The position numbers were made by a program, and so were the translations under genes. Below are positions 43,720 through 52,331 of a DNA stretch of 64,000 nt, piece by piece; positions within the stretch are counted from its first letter, which is position 1; every line of letters begins with the position of its first letter. Source of the DNA: Mumia quercus (GTDB taxonomy: Bacteria > Actinomycetota > Actinomycetes > Propionibacteriales > Nocardioidaceae); the NCBI RefSeq assembly GCF_025506335.1, contig NZ_JANZYO010000006.1:102349-166348 (forward strand), read 5' to 3'. A model generated the notes under the pieces. That model was not told where the DNA came from, made no database searches, and worked only from the letters and a program-made list of their open reading frames with translations.

Positions 43720-44219
43720 TAGGCGAGGTGCGAGACCATCCCGTCCAGCGCGCGTGCGGTCGGGTACGGGTCGAGGGACGGGTCCGCGAGGCCCCGCGCC
43801 TGCATCTGCGCGATTACGGCCGCCGTCTTGCGCGCGAGGGCCTCGCCGCGGCGTCGCCTGACCTTGCGGAAGGCCGGGTCGACGGCAGCGACCTCCTCGA
43901 GGACGAGCATGAGCGAGGCGTTGCGCCGGTAGTTTTCGAAGTACTGGCGGTGTCCCTCGGCCAGCTCCTTGAACGGGTCGGCGGCGTCGGGGTCCAGGCG
44001 CGGGACGATCACCTCGCGCTGAGCCTCGTACAGGACCGCCGACAGGATCTCGGCCTTGCTCGCGAACCACGTGTAGAACGAGCCGGTCGCGCAGCCCGCC
44101 TCTCGGGTGATGTCGACGATGCGGGAGTCGGTGAAGCCGTCGCGCTCGAAGACCGTGCGGGCAGCCGCGACGAGGGCAGTACGGGTGCGCGCGCCGCGCG
44201 CCGTCGTGGGCACGGTCAT
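43614..44219 (-). CDS. TetR-family regulator
   Basis: This 201-residue regulator has its HTH in residues 10-55 (ALVAAARTVFERDGFTDSRI, GCATGSFYTWFASKAEI). The ATG overlaps the stop of the truncated adenylate-forming enzyme (ATGA), so the pair is coexpressed. A perfect TGAATC-CA-GATTCA palindrome sits in the promoter of this operon and is its probable operator, giving negative autoregulation. Confidence 0.87.
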   Translation of the reverse strand: MTVPTTARGARTRTALVAAARTVFERDGFTDSRIVDITREAGCATGSFYTWFASKAEILSAVLYEAQREVIVPRLDPDAADPFKELAEGHRQYFENYRRNASLMLVLEEVAAVDPAFRKVRRRRGEALARKTAAVIAQMQARGLADPSLDPYPTARALDGMVSHLAYYAFVLGDDLDLDTLTATTDQIWRNALGSGAPASP

Positions 44220-45142
44220 GCGGAGACCGCCGCCGGGCCGAACGTCTGGGGCGACCCGTGGTCCGCGTGGAGGCGTACGCTGAACCGCTTCTCGAACGCC
44301 CAGGCCACCTCGACGGGGACCGCGGCCCCTCCGGTGCTGGCGAGGCGGACGTCGGCGAAGTCGTTCCGGGTGGCAGGCGTGTCGCCGCGCAGCACCGCGC
44401 ACCACGTGCTCGGGAGGGCGGAGACGATGCTCAGCTGGTCGTCGCGGACCCTCGCGACGAGTCCCTGCGGGTCGAAGGGGTGGAGGAGGGAGAACGCGGT
44501 GCCGGCTGAGATCGCCACGTGCATGACCAGCTGGCCGAACACGTCCGACAGTGGCAGCGCGGTGCCCGCGCGGTCGTCCTCGTCGAACCCCCAAGCATGT
44601 GCGGCCGCGTCGGCGGTCGCGGCGACGGAGGCGAGGGAGAGCCTGGCGGAGGTCGGACGGCCGTCGGTGCCGGACGGTGGCACGATCAACGCCGTCGCCT
44701 CGTCAGGTAGGTCGACGGGGGCGAAGACGCGCTCCCGGACGTCCCAGGTCTCGAGCGGGCCGAGGCGCCAGAACGGCAGGTCGCTGGTGAGGGCGATCCT
44801 CTCGGCGACGTCGGCGCACTCGTGCCAGGCGACGACGAGGCGGACGTCGGCGTCGTCGACGGCGTGCCGTGTCTCGGACGCCGTCGCTCGGGGGTGCACG
44901 GTGAGCAGCGTGGCGCCCGCCGCGGCGAGACCGTAGGAAGCCGCGACGAGCTCGGGGACGTTCGGAGCGACGAGGAGGACCCGGGCGCCCGGTGCGAGGC
45001 CCGCCCGCCGCGCCCGCGCGGCGAGGGCGGCCGCGGCGTCACGCAGCGCGCCGAACGTGAGGTCGTACCCGGACGCGCGGACGGCGACGCGGTCGGGCTC
45101 GGAGAATGCGTGGGCGAACACGGCGTCGGCGAGGTTGCTCAC
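44216..45142 (-). CDS. Truncated adenylate-forming (AMP-binding) domain protein
   Basis: This 308-residue protein matches the N-terminal part of acyl-CoA synthetases (VAVRASGYDLTFGALRDAAAAL, ARVLLVAPNVPELVAASYG, FGQLVMHVAISAGTAF). It ends right after the A5-like GSPQTFGP region. The A7-A10 motifs and the catalytic Lys domain are absent; complete enzymes have about 500 residues. The A3 P-loop is degenerate (PPSGTDGRP). It is thus probably not a working ligase and may be a ligand-binding partner of the cotranscribed TetR. GTG 45142 has GAGGAG upstream. Confidence 0.75.
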   Translation of the reverse strand: MSNLADAVFAHAFSEPDRVAVRASGYDLTFGALRDAAAALAARARRAGLAPGARVLLVAPNVPELVAASYGLAAAGATLLTVHPRATASETRHAVDDADVRLVVAWHECADVAERIALTSDLPFWRLGPLETWDVRERVFAPVDLPDEATALIVPPSGTDGRPTSARLSLASVAATADAAAHAWGFDEDDRAGTALPLSDVFGQLVMHVAISAGTAFSLLHPFDPQGLVARVRDDQLSIVSALPSTWCAVLRGDTPATRNDFADVRLASTGGAAVPVEVAWAFEKRFSVRLHADHGSPQTFGPAAVSA

Positions 45143-45177
45143 GGTGACTCCTCACAGGATGTGACCGGCGTCACGCG

Positions 45178-45206
45178 ACGCTACATGAATCCAGATTCAA
45201 GTACAA
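45178..45206 (-). promoter_or_regulatory. Promoter with TetR operator in its spacer
   Basis: On the minus strand -35 TTGTAC (45201-45206) and -10 TAGCGT (45178-45183) are separated by exactly 17 nt. The perfect palindrome TGAATC-CA-GATTCA (45186-45199) fills the spacer, so a bound dimer would exclude RNA polymerase. It drives the AMP-binding/TetR operon. Confidence 0.72.
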
Positions 45207-45215
45207 GGTCGGTGC

Positions 45216-46256
45216 TCACAGCCGCGCGCCCAGGAACCTCACCGTCTCGCGCATCATCGCGTCGCCCTGCTCGCCGTCCACGCCATGACCCGCGCCCTCG
45301 TACCAGCGCACAGTCACGTCGACCCCGGCCTCCCGCATCCCCGCCGCGGCGCGGAGCGTCCACTCCGGCGGACACGTGGTGTCAGCGGTGCCGTGGTGGA
45401 TCAGGACCGGCTCCGTCACCCGGTCGAAGAAGGACGAGGCCGACAGGTCCTGCCAGGTCGGGGCGTCCGGGGCGGGCGTGCCGTACGTCTGGGCGACCGC
45501 GGCCAAGCGGGGACCGCGCCCTTCGTCCGGCCGGGTGAGGATCTCCACGTTGTCCACGGCGTCCGCGCTCATCGGCGAGAGCAGGACGGCAGCGGAGACG
45601 AGGCCGGGACGCGTGGCCAGCACGTTGTACGCGACGCCGCCACCCAGCGAGCGCCCGACGAGACCGATGCGGTCCCGGTCCACCGCGCGCAGGCCCGCGC
45701 GGCGCAGCGCGACCACGGCGTTGATGACGTCGACGGTGTAGCCGAGCCGCAGCTCCGCGTCGTTGTGCGGATCGGTGTCGGAGCGTCCGTGGCCGCGGTA
45801 GTCCGGAGCGAGCACCACGTACCCCGCACGGGCGAGGTAGTCGCGCGCACTCGCCAGCGAGCCGCCGGTCCGGTACGCGTCCGGGTGCCGGTAGCCCCGG
45901 GCGACCACCACGGCGGGTGAGCGTCGTGCCCCGTGCGGCACCTGGAGCACGCCGGAGACACGGAACTCCTCGGAGCGATAGCTCACCTGGTACGTCGTGT
46001 AGGCGTCGGTGACCTCCACGACCCGCTCGCGTCGCAGGTCGCTGCCGTTGTCGGGGGTGCGCATGAGCATCGGGAGGGTGCGTTCGTGCCGCACCGGCGG
46101 CAGCGGCGGCATCGACACGGGGGCCTCTGCGTCGTCGCTCTGCGACGCGTCAGCGGCGACGGCGCCGGCGGCGGGAAGGGCGTTCTGCGGGGCGAGGCCG
46201 CAGCCGCTGAGGAGCACCGCGAGCGCGGCGACGGCGGGGAGGATCGTACGGAGCAC
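45216..46256 (-). CDS. Lipoprotein alpha/beta hydrolase (prolyl-oligopeptidase/dienelactone type)
   Basis: This 346-residue protein has a lipoprotein signal with lipobox LLSGC at residues 15-19. A peptidase S9/DLH hydrolase fold follows. Visible elements are DYRGHGRSDTDP, the nucleophile elbow GLVGRSLGGGV, the Asp in HHGTADTTCPPEW and His in EGAGHGVDG. It is exported and membrane-anchored and probably cleaves an ester or short peptide outside the cell. The start is GTG. Confidence 0.83.
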   Translation of the reverse strand: MLRTILPAVAALAVLLSGCGLAPQNALPAAGAVAADASQSDDAEAPVSMPPLPPVRHERTLPMLMRTPDNGSDLRRERVVEVTDAYTTYQVSYRSEEFRVSGVLQVPHGARRSPAVVVARGYRHPDAYRTGGSLASARDYLARAGYVVLAPDYRGHGRSDTDPHNDAELRLGYTVDVINAVVALRRAGLRAVDRDRIGLVGRSLGGGVAYNVLATRPGLVSAAVLLSPMSADAVDNVEILTRPDEGRGPRLAAVAQTYGTPAPDAPTWQDLSASSFFDRVTEPVLIHHGTADTTCPPEWTLRAAAGMREAGVDVTVRWYEGAGHGVDGEQGDAMMRETVRFLGARL

Positions 46257-46262
46257 CGGACC

Positions 46263-46268
46263 ATGATG
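46263..46268 (-). promoter_or_regulatory. Possible -10 hexamer of the lipoprotein hydrolase
   Basis: CATCAT on the minus strand is followed by 6 nt and the GTG at 46256. It is a weaker match than the other leaderless promoters. Confidence 0.3.
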
Positions 46269-46321
46269 GCGGGCCGGTCGCGGTGGCTGTCAGGTAGTGC
46301 CAAGGTTCGTCGAACCGGTCC

Positions 46322-46334
46322 GGCGACGTTCGCC
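46322..46334. promoter_or_regulatory. GGCGAnnTTCGCC-type motif upstream of hyuA
   Basis: A 13-bp inverted repeat GGCGACGTTCGCC lies 65 bp before the hyuA ATG. It matches 11 of 13 positions of the core of the palindrome before the carbamate kinase (52431-52447). A second small palindrome, GGTTCG-T-CGAACC, lies at about 46304-46316. Confidence 0.35.
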
Positions 46335-46398
46335 GTGGGGAGTGTCGGCGCCGTGCGTTGGAATCGAGAGGCAGCCCCCCACACCGCCGAGGAGCACC

Positions 46399-48561
46399 AT
46401 GACGCCACGCCCGACTCGAGCAGGGCACTTCCGCATCGGGATCGACACCGGAGGCACGTTCACCGACGTCGTCGCCTTCGACGAGGCGACCGGCGAGATG
46501 CTGACCACGAAGACGCCGTCCACGCCGGCGGACCCCGCCGAGGGTTTCCTCGCGGGGATCGACAAGGTGCTCTCGCTGGCCGGCTACCCGTCAGGTAGCG
46601 GCGAGGCGATCTCGGCGGTTTCGCACGGCACGACCGTCGCGACCAACCAGCTCCTCGAGGGCAAGGTCGACCGTCTGGGTTTCATCACCAACGCCGGGTA
46701 CGAGGCGGTGCTGGAGATCGCGCGCCAGTCGGTCCCGGACGGCTACGGCAACTCGTACTTCTGGGTGAAGCCCGACCGCATCGTCGCGCGCGACCTGGTC
46801 AAGGGTGTCGAGGGCCGCATGACCTGGACTGGCGAGGAGATCGCGCCCTTCGACGTGGAGGGGGCCCGCGAGGTGGCCCGGTGGTTCCGGGCCCAGGGGA
46901 TCGACACACTGGGCGTCTGCCTGCTCCACAGCTACGCCAACCCGGCCCACGAGGAGGAGATGAGGCGGATCCTCTCCGAGGAGCACCCCGACGCGGTCGT
47001 CTCGATCTCGTCGGAGGTGCTGCGCGAGTACCGCGAGTACGAGCGCTCCATGACCACCCTCGTCGATGCCGCCGTGAAGCCGAAGGTGTCGGCGTACGTC
47101 CGCCGCATCGCCGAGCGGCTGGCGACGTTCACCGGGGCGGACGAGGGGGCGACCACGCGTGTGCCGTTCTACGTCATGAAGTCGAACGGCGGGGTGCTCT
47201 CAGCTGCCGAGGTGGTGCACCAGCCGATCACGACGGTGCTGTCCGGTCCCGCGGCGGGCGCACTCGGCGCGGCGCTGGTCGCGTCCGTGGCCGGGTTCGA
47301 CCGGGTCCTTACGTGTGACGGTGGCGGCACCTCGACCGACGTCTCGGTGGTCGTCGACGGCGAGCCGACGCTCACGACGGAGGGGACCGTCGGCGTCTAC
47401 CCGAGCAAGATCCCGATGATCGACGTCGTCACCGTCGGCGCCGGGGGCGGCTCGATCGCCTGGCTGTCGCCCGAGGGCACGCTCAAGGTGGGCCCGCAGT
47501 CCGCCGGAGCCGACCCGGGGCCGCTCTGCTACGCCAAGGGCGGCACCGAGGTGACGATCACCGACGCCCACGTCGTGCTCGGCCGGATCCCTCCGCACCT
47601 GCTCGGCGGCGAGATCCCGCTCGACGTCGACGCCTCCCGCAGGGGCTTGGAGGACCTCGCCGGCAAGCTAGGCCTGAGCATCGAGGAGGCTGCCGACGGC
47701 GTCCTCGAGATCTCCGCCTGGAACCAGGCCAACGCGCTGCGCCAGATCACCGTCAAGCGCGGGCTCGACGTCCGCGACTTCACCCTGACGACGTTCGGCG
47801 GGTCGGGCTCGCTGCTGCTGTGCCGCCTGATGGACATCTTGTCGATCCCGACCGTCCTGGTCCCCCCGAACCCCGGCAACGTCTCGGCGTTCGGACTGCT
47901 GACGGTCGACGTCAAGAACGACTACGTGCAGACCGCCGTCCGGCTGGCGAGCGAGCTCGAGGCAGCCGAGGTCGAGGGCCTGTACAACGGCCTCGCCGCG
48001 CAGGCCGCCTCGGCCCTCGACGCCGAGGGCTTCGGACCCGACGAGCAGCGCTTCGTCCGTACCGCCGACCTGCGCTACTTCGGCCAGGCCTTCGAGGTAC
48101 GGGTGCCGGTGCCCGACGGCCCGCTCGACGACGCCGTCCTCGCGGGGGTCGCCGACACGTTCCACGCCGAGCACCGTGCGCTCTACGGCTACGACTTCGC
48201 CGGCGACACGAGCCAGCAGGTCGAGTGGGTGAACCTGCGGGTGTCCGGCATCGGTCCGATCCAGCGGCCGATGATCCGCGAGCGCGCGCTGGAGCCGACA
48301 GGCGCGCCGCCGCGGCCCCGTACGACACGGCCCGTGTGCTTCGCGCCGCGCGAGGGCTTCGTGGAGACGGCCGTCTTCGACCGGCCCGACCTGGCGCCGG
48401 GGCAGGAGATCGCCGGCCCCGCCATCGTCGAGGAGTTCGGCTCGACCATCCCGATCCACCCCGGGTTCGTCGCCCGCATCGACGCCTACGACAACGTCGT
48501 CGTCACCCGCGAGGGCCACGCCCCCGCGCACGACGCCTCCACGAAGGGGAACCCGCAGTGA
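46399..48561 (+). CDS. hyuA: Hydantoinase/oxoprolinase subunit A (HyuA-like)
   Basis: This 720-residue ASKHA-fold ATP-binding subunit has FRIGIDTGGTFTDVVAFDE at the N-terminus. It also has SHGTTVATNQLLEGK, TCDGGGTSTDVSVV and VTVGAGGGSIAWL. With HyuB it makes ATP-dependent hydantoinases, 5-oxoprolinases or acetone/acetophenone carboxylases. GAGGAG precedes the ATG; it overlaps hyuB by GTGA. In this setting ring opening of a hydantoin or another cyclic ureide is the likely job, but the substrate is not determined. Confidence 0.88.
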   Translation: MTPRPTRAGHFRIGIDTGGTFTDVVAFDEATGEMLTTKTPSTPADPAEGFLAGIDKVLSLAGYPSGSGEAISAVSHGTTVATNQLLEGKVDRLGFITNAGYEAVLEIARQSVPDGYGNSYFWVKPDRIVARDLVKGVEGRMTWTGEEIAPFDVEGAREVARWFRAQGIDTLGVCLLHSYANPAHEEEMRRILSEEHPDAVVSISSEVLREYREYERSMTTLVDAAVKPKVSAYVRRIAERLATFTGADEGATTRVPFYVMKSNGGVLSAAEVVHQPITTVLSGPAAGALGAALVASVAGFDRVLTCDGGGTSTDVSVVVDGEPTLTTEGTVGVYPSKIPMIDVVTVGAGGGSIAWLSPEGTLKVGPQSAGADPGPLCYAKGGTEVTITDAHVVLGRIPPHLLGGEIPLDVDASRRGLEDLAGKLGLSIEEAADGVLEISAWNQANALRQITVKRGLDVRDFTLTTFGGSGSLLLCRLMDILSIPTVLVPPNPGNVSAFGLLTVDVKNDYVQTAVRLASELEAAEVEGLYNGLAAQAASALDAEGFGPDEQRFVRTADLRYFGQAFEVRVPVPDGPLDDAVLAGVADTFHAEHRALYGYDFAGDTSQQVEWVNLRVSGIGPIQRPMIRERALEPTGAPPRPRTTRPVCFAPREGFVETAVFDRPDLAPGQEIAGPAIVEEFGSTIPIHPGFVARIDAYDNVVVTREGHAPAHDASTKGNPQ

Positions 48562-50501
48562 CCGAGTCCCGCAAGGCGCCGACCCAGTTCCCGTTCGGCA
48601 CGCTCACCGACGACGCGGGAGCGAGCGCCGACCCCGTCGTCGTCGAGATCGTCCAGGGCAGCCTGGCCTCGATCGAGCACGAGGTCGAGACCGCGATCGC
48701 CCGGACCTCGCGCTCGCCCATGATCCGCGACGCGCACGACTTCCGCGCGGGCATCCACGACCGCCTGCTGCGCAAGCTGACCGGCCGCTCGTACTCCGCG
48801 CTCGTTCATCCCGTGGCGCGGGACTTCCCGCTCGACGAGATGAGGCCCGGCGACGTCTTCTTCCACAACGACGTCTACGAGTCGGAGGGCGGGATCGGCC
48901 ACCTTCCCGACCTCTGCGTCACCGTCCCCGTGTTCGCCGGGGCTGGCCCCGACGGCGACGGCGAGCCGCGCGTGGTCGCGTTCATCCAGGCCTTCGGTCA
49001 CCACGACGACATCGGCGGCGCGGTTCCGGGGTCGATGCCGAGCCACGCGACGAGCGTGTACGAGGAAGGGTTGGCCGTCCCGCCGATCAAGCTGTGGGAC
49101 GCCGGCGTCCCCAACCGTGCGGCGCTCACGATCATGACCCGCAACTCGCGCATGCCGGAGTCGCTCGCCGCCGACCTCGACGCCGAGTGCTCCGCCTGCC
49201 TGATGGGAGCGCGCCGGCTCGGCGAGCTCTTCGACCGGTACGGCGTGGACGTCGTCGAGGCCTGCTTCGACGCGATCATCGACCGCACCACGCAGACGTA
49301 CAAGCGCGAGATCCTCGCCAAGATCCCGGTGGGCACGTGGGTCTGGGAGGACTACGCCGAGCACGACGGCGTCGACGAGCCGCGGCTGCACACGCAGCGC
49401 ATCACCCTGACCCGTACCCCCGCGGACGACCCGGAGGGCGAGCGCGTGATCCTCGACTTCGCCGGGACCTCCCCGCAGGCGAAGGGGCCGATCAACCACT
49501 GCGGCGACTACTCCGACGGCGTCTTCCTCAAGAAGTGGCTCGCGCCGATCCTGCGCAACCTCGCCGACACCCCGGAGCGGATGGCCGAGCTGGACGTCAA
49601 CGAAGGGGTGGTGCCGCTGATCGAGATGCGCTTCCCGCCGAAGGGCACGCTGCTCACGCCGGAGTTCCCGGCGCCGACCAACGCCCGTACGTTCGTGATC
49701 CTGAGGCTGCTCGGCGTCCTCGCCGGCGTCCTGGCCAAGGCGGTCGACGGCAAGATGCCGGCCGACCAGGAGACGATCCGTTACACCGGCGTGTACGGCA
49801 CGGACCTCGCCGGGCGCCCGTACCTCATGCGAGAGGTGCTCGGCGGCGGGTCCGGCGGCCGCTACTACGCCGACGGCGAGGACACGATCCACGTCGTCCC
49901 GGACTCGCGCAACCTGCCGACCGAGTTCACCGAGTCACGCTTCCCGTTCGTGGTCGAGTCGCTGTCGCTGGCGACGGACTCGGGCGGTCCGGGCAAGTTC
50001 CGTGGCGGGCTTGGCTACGAGAAGCGGCTCCGGATGCTCGCCGACGCGCACTTCATGTCGATCGCCGACCGGTCGATCCTCGCGTGCTGGGGGGTCAACG
50101 GCGGACTCGCCGGTCGGCCGTTCGAGGTCGTCATCGACGCCGGCGGCCCCCACGAGCGAGTGGTGGACGCGCTCGCCGACGCGGAGCCCGTCCGCGCGGG
50201 AGAGACGATCCGCATCCGGACCACCGGCGGCGGTGGATGGGGGGATCCGCTCGAGCGCGATCCCGAGAGCGTCGTGCGCGACGTCCGCTGGGCGAAGGTC
50301 TCTCCGCAGGGCGCGCGCGACGACTACGCGGTCGTCTTGACCGGCAGCGGCGACGACCTCGGGTACGACGCGGACGCCACGACGGCGCTGCGGGCCGAGC
50401 GGGTCGCGGCACGCGGCGAGGGCGAAGTGTTCTTCGACCGCGGGCCGGGATACGCCCGGCTGGCCGGCGGCGCCGCGCACGCCGCCGTCGACGTCCGGTG
50501 A
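48558..50501 (+). CDS. hyuB: Hydantoinase/oxoprolinase subunit B (HyuB-like)
   Basis: This 647-residue HyuB-family protein is somewhat longer than usual at the N-terminus. Signatures are FHNDVYESEGGIGHLPDLCV, FGHHDDIGGAVPGSMPS, FAGTSPQAKGPINHC and TTGGGGWGDPLERD. It is the partner of the coupled HyuA. Metal-binding residues (the FHND, HHDD and HC motifs) are intact, so the enzyme should be active. The C-terminal ~70 residues carry an extra DYAVVLTGSGDDLGYDAD region often found in this group. Confidence 0.87.
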   Translation: MTESRKAPTQFPFGTLTDDAGASADPVVVEIVQGSLASIEHEVETAIARTSRSPMIRDAHDFRAGIHDRLLRKLTGRSYSALVHPVARDFPLDEMRPGDVFFHNDVYESEGGIGHLPDLCVTVPVFAGAGPDGDGEPRVVAFIQAFGHHDDIGGAVPGSMPSHATSVYEEGLAVPPIKLWDAGVPNRAALTIMTRNSRMPESLAADLDAECSACLMGARRLGELFDRYGVDVVEACFDAIIDRTTQTYKREILAKIPVGTWVWEDYAEHDGVDEPRLHTQRITLTRTPADDPEGERVILDFAGTSPQAKGPINHCGDYSDGVFLKKWLAPILRNLADTPERMAELDVNEGVVPLIEMRFPPKGTLLTPEFPAPTNARTFVILRLLGVLAGVLAKAVDGKMPADQETIRYTGVYGTDLAGRPYLMREVLGGGSGGRYYADGEDTIHVVPDSRNLPTEFTESRFPFVVESLSLATDSGGPGKFRGGLGYEKRLRMLADAHFMSIADRSILACWGVNGGLAGRPFEVVIDAGGPHERVVDALADAEPVRAGETIRIRTTGGGGWGDPLERDPESVVRDVRWAKVSPQGARDDYAVVLTGSGDDLGYDADATTALRAERVAARGEGEVFFDRGPGYARLAGGAAHAAVDVR

Positions 50502-50507
50502 CGTGAG

Positions 50508-51359
50508 GTGGCTGGTCGAGGAGCCCGAGCCCCTGGGCGAGGGCGCATCGAGACCCGCCCCGTCGCCGTCCTCGGAGCCTCGGGCAAGACCGGCACGCAC
50601 GTTGTCTCGTCCCTGAGGACGCGCGGCGTGCCGGTCCGCCCGCTGGGGCGCCATGACCTCGCCGATCCGGTCGCCGCGTTCGACGGCTGCGCTGCCGCCT
50701 ACCTCATCGCCCCGAACCTCCATCCCGACGAGCCCGCCCTCGTCGGGGGATGGATCGAGGCGCTGCGGGCGGCCGGAGTCGCGCGCGTCGCGTACCACTC
50801 GGTCGCGTGGCCTTACGCCCCGGCGATGCCGCACCACCTGGCGAAGGCCGTGACAGAGGACCTCGTACGCCGTAGCGGGCTCGCGTGGACCGTCCTCCAG
50901 CCGTGCGCGTACGTCCAGAACCTGCTCCCCGGGCTCCGCGGCGACGACCCGGCCATCCGCGTCCCGTACGCGGTGGAGCGGCCCTTCGGGCTCGTCGACC
51001 TCGTCGACGTCGGGGAGGCCGCCGCTGTCGCCCTCACCGAGGACGGCCACGTCGGCGCGACGTACGAGCTCGGCGGACCCGCGCTCGTCTCCCTCCACGA
51101 CGTCGCAGGCGTCGCGTCAGACGTCCTCGGTGTGCCCGTCGCTGCCGAGCGTGTCGATCCCGAGGAGTGGGCCGCGGGGCCGGGAGCACCGCACGATCCG
51201 CGCGAGCGTGACTGGCTGCGGGCGATGTTCGCTTCCTACGACGCGTACGGGTTGCCGGCCGGCGGCGCCGCGCTGGGCGCCCTGCTCGGCCGGGCCCCGT
51301 ACGAGCTGCGGACGACGCTGGTCCGCGAGCTCGGCGCTGGGCGTACCATCCCCTCATGA
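50508..51359 (+). CDS. NAD(P)-binding SDR/NmrA-like protein
   Basis: This 283-residue protein is an atypical SDR (NmrA type) with the nucleotide loop VAVLGASGKTGTHVV and a short AVTEDLVRRSGLAWTVLQPCAYVQNLLP region. It probably binds NADPH and acts as a redox sensor or reductase. The GTG start and codons 2-16 lie in a palindromic repeat (50513-50555), so the N-terminal ~16 residues look acquired. No other start codon is available close to the Rossmann strand. It overlaps the LysE gene by ATGA. Confidence 0.75.
   Translation: MAGRGARAPGRGRIETRPVAVLGASGKTGTHVVSSLRTRGVPVRPLGRHDLADPVAAFDGCAAAYLIAPNLHPDEPALVGGWIEALRAAGVARVAYHSVAWPYAPAMPHHLAKAVTEDLVRRSGLAWTVLQPCAYVQNLLPGLRGDDPAIRVPYAVERPFGLVDLVDVGEAAAVALTEDGHVGATYELGGPALVSLHDVAGVASDVLGVPVAAERVDPEEWAAGPGAPHDPRERDWLRAMFASYDAYGLPAGGAALGALLGRAPYELRTTLVRELGAGRTIPS
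50513..50555. repeat. Palindromic repeat element at the 5' end of the NmrA-like gene
   Basis: Read on the minus strand the element starts GGTCTCGATGCG and ends CTCCTCGACCA, with a GC-rich hairpin core. This resembles, from memory, a family of dispersed intergenic palindromes in Nocardioides-like genomes. It supplies the first coding bases of the NmrA-like gene. Confidence 0.5.
51344..51349 (+). promoter_or_regulatory. Internal -10 hexamer of the LysE gene
   Basis: TACCAT lies inside the upstream coding region, 6 nt before the ATG at 51356. It suggests a leaderless internal promoter as well as read-through. Confidence 0.4.
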
Positions 51360-51994
51360 TCCACGCGCACGACGTCGTCGCCTTCGCGGTCGCGGCGGCC
51401 CTGCTCATCATGATCCCGGGGCCGAGCGTACTCTTCACGATCAGCCGCGCCATGGTGCTGGGCCGTAAGGCCGCGCTGCTCAACGTCGTGGGCAACGCCG
51501 GTGGCGCCGCCGTCCAGATCATCGCGGTCGCGGCCGGTCTCGGTGCCCTGGTCGCCCAGTCGGTCGCCGCGTACACCGTGGTCAAGTGGGTCGGCGCCGC
51601 GTACATCGTCTACCTGGGCGTCCAGGCAATCCGGCACCGCCGTGCGGGCGACGAGATCGACGCGGCGACGCCTCAGGTCGCACGGGCGTCCCGCGTCCTG
51701 CGGGAGGGGTTCGTCGTCGGGCTCACCAACCCGAAGACGATCGTGTTCCTCGTGGCGATGCTCCCGCAGTTCGTGGCGCGCGAGCTCGGTGCCGTGCCGC
51801 TGCAGATGCTGGTCCTCGGCGCCGTTTTCGTGGCGCTCGCCCTGGTGATGGACAGCCTGTGGGCGCTGGGCGCGGGCGCCGCTCGCGACTGGTTCGCGCG
51901 GTCCCCGCAGCGGATGCAGCGCCTGCGCGGTGCCGGCGGGAGCATCATGGTCGGCCTGGGCGTCAGCCTGGCGGCCGGTGGCCGTCCCGACTGA
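51356..51994 (+). CDS. LysE/RhtB-family amino-acid exporter
   Basis: This 212-residue membrane protein has six predicted helices and the LysE signature AAALLIMIPGPSVLFTISRAMVLG at the N-terminus. The second half has LREGFVVGLTNPKTIVFLVAMLPQF. Members export amino acids or their analogues. It is coupled to the NmrA-like gene by an ATGA overlap and is convergent with a small lipoprotein gene. Confidence 0.87.
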   Translation: MIHAHDVVAFAVAAALLIMIPGPSVLFTISRAMVLGRKAALLNVVGNAGGAAVQIIAVAAGLGALVAQSVAAYTVVKWVGAAYIVYLGVQAIRHRRAGDEIDAATPQVARASRVLREGFVVGLTNPKTIVFLVAMLPQFVARELGAVPLQMLVLGAVFVALALVMDSLWALGAGAARDWFARSPQRMQRLRGAGGSIMVGLGVSLAAGGRPD

Positions 51995-52002
51995 CGCGTC
52001 GA

Positions 52003-52302
52003 TCAGCCCTCGTCGAGGGCGAAGTCCAGCTTCGCGACGCCGTTCTTGAGGCTGACCACGCGGACGGTCATGCTGAACTTCTTGTCGCTGCCGTTCGGGT
52101 CGGACAGCTGGCAGCTCATCGAGGCGCCCTCGCGGGACTCGAGATCCCCTGGGCAGTCCACGATCGGTGCGAGGCCGATCTGCTTGCCCATCGCCTCGGA
52201 CGCCTTCGCCTCGACCGCCTTCTGGGGCATCGGAGCATGCCCGCACGCGGTAAGGATCACGAGCGCGACGGGCGCGAGCGCGGCGGCAGGACGGAGACGC
52301 AT
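52003..52302 (-). CDS. DUF4333 lipoprotein
   Basis: This 99-residue protein has a lipoprotein signal ending in LTAC (Cys20). A DUF4333 domain with a Cys pair (VDCPGDLESREGASMSCQL) follows. The family is a small secreted or membrane-anchored actinobacterial group of unknown role. Start 52302 is supported by TACCCT 6 nt upstream. Confidence 0.82.
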   Translation of the reverse strand: MRLRPAAALAPVALVILTACGHAPMPQKAVEAKASEAMGKQIGLAPIVDCPGDLESREGASMSCQLSDPNGSDKKFSMTVRVVSLKNGVAKLDFALDEG

Positions 52303-52308
52303 GCGGAC

Positions 52309-52314
52309 AGGGTA
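52309..52314 (-). promoter_or_regulatory. -10 hexamer of leaderless DUF4333 gene
   Basis: TACCCT on the minus strand is followed by 6 nt and the ATG at 52302. Confidence 0.5.
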
Positions 52315-52331
52315 GAGGGCCGACGCACGCG

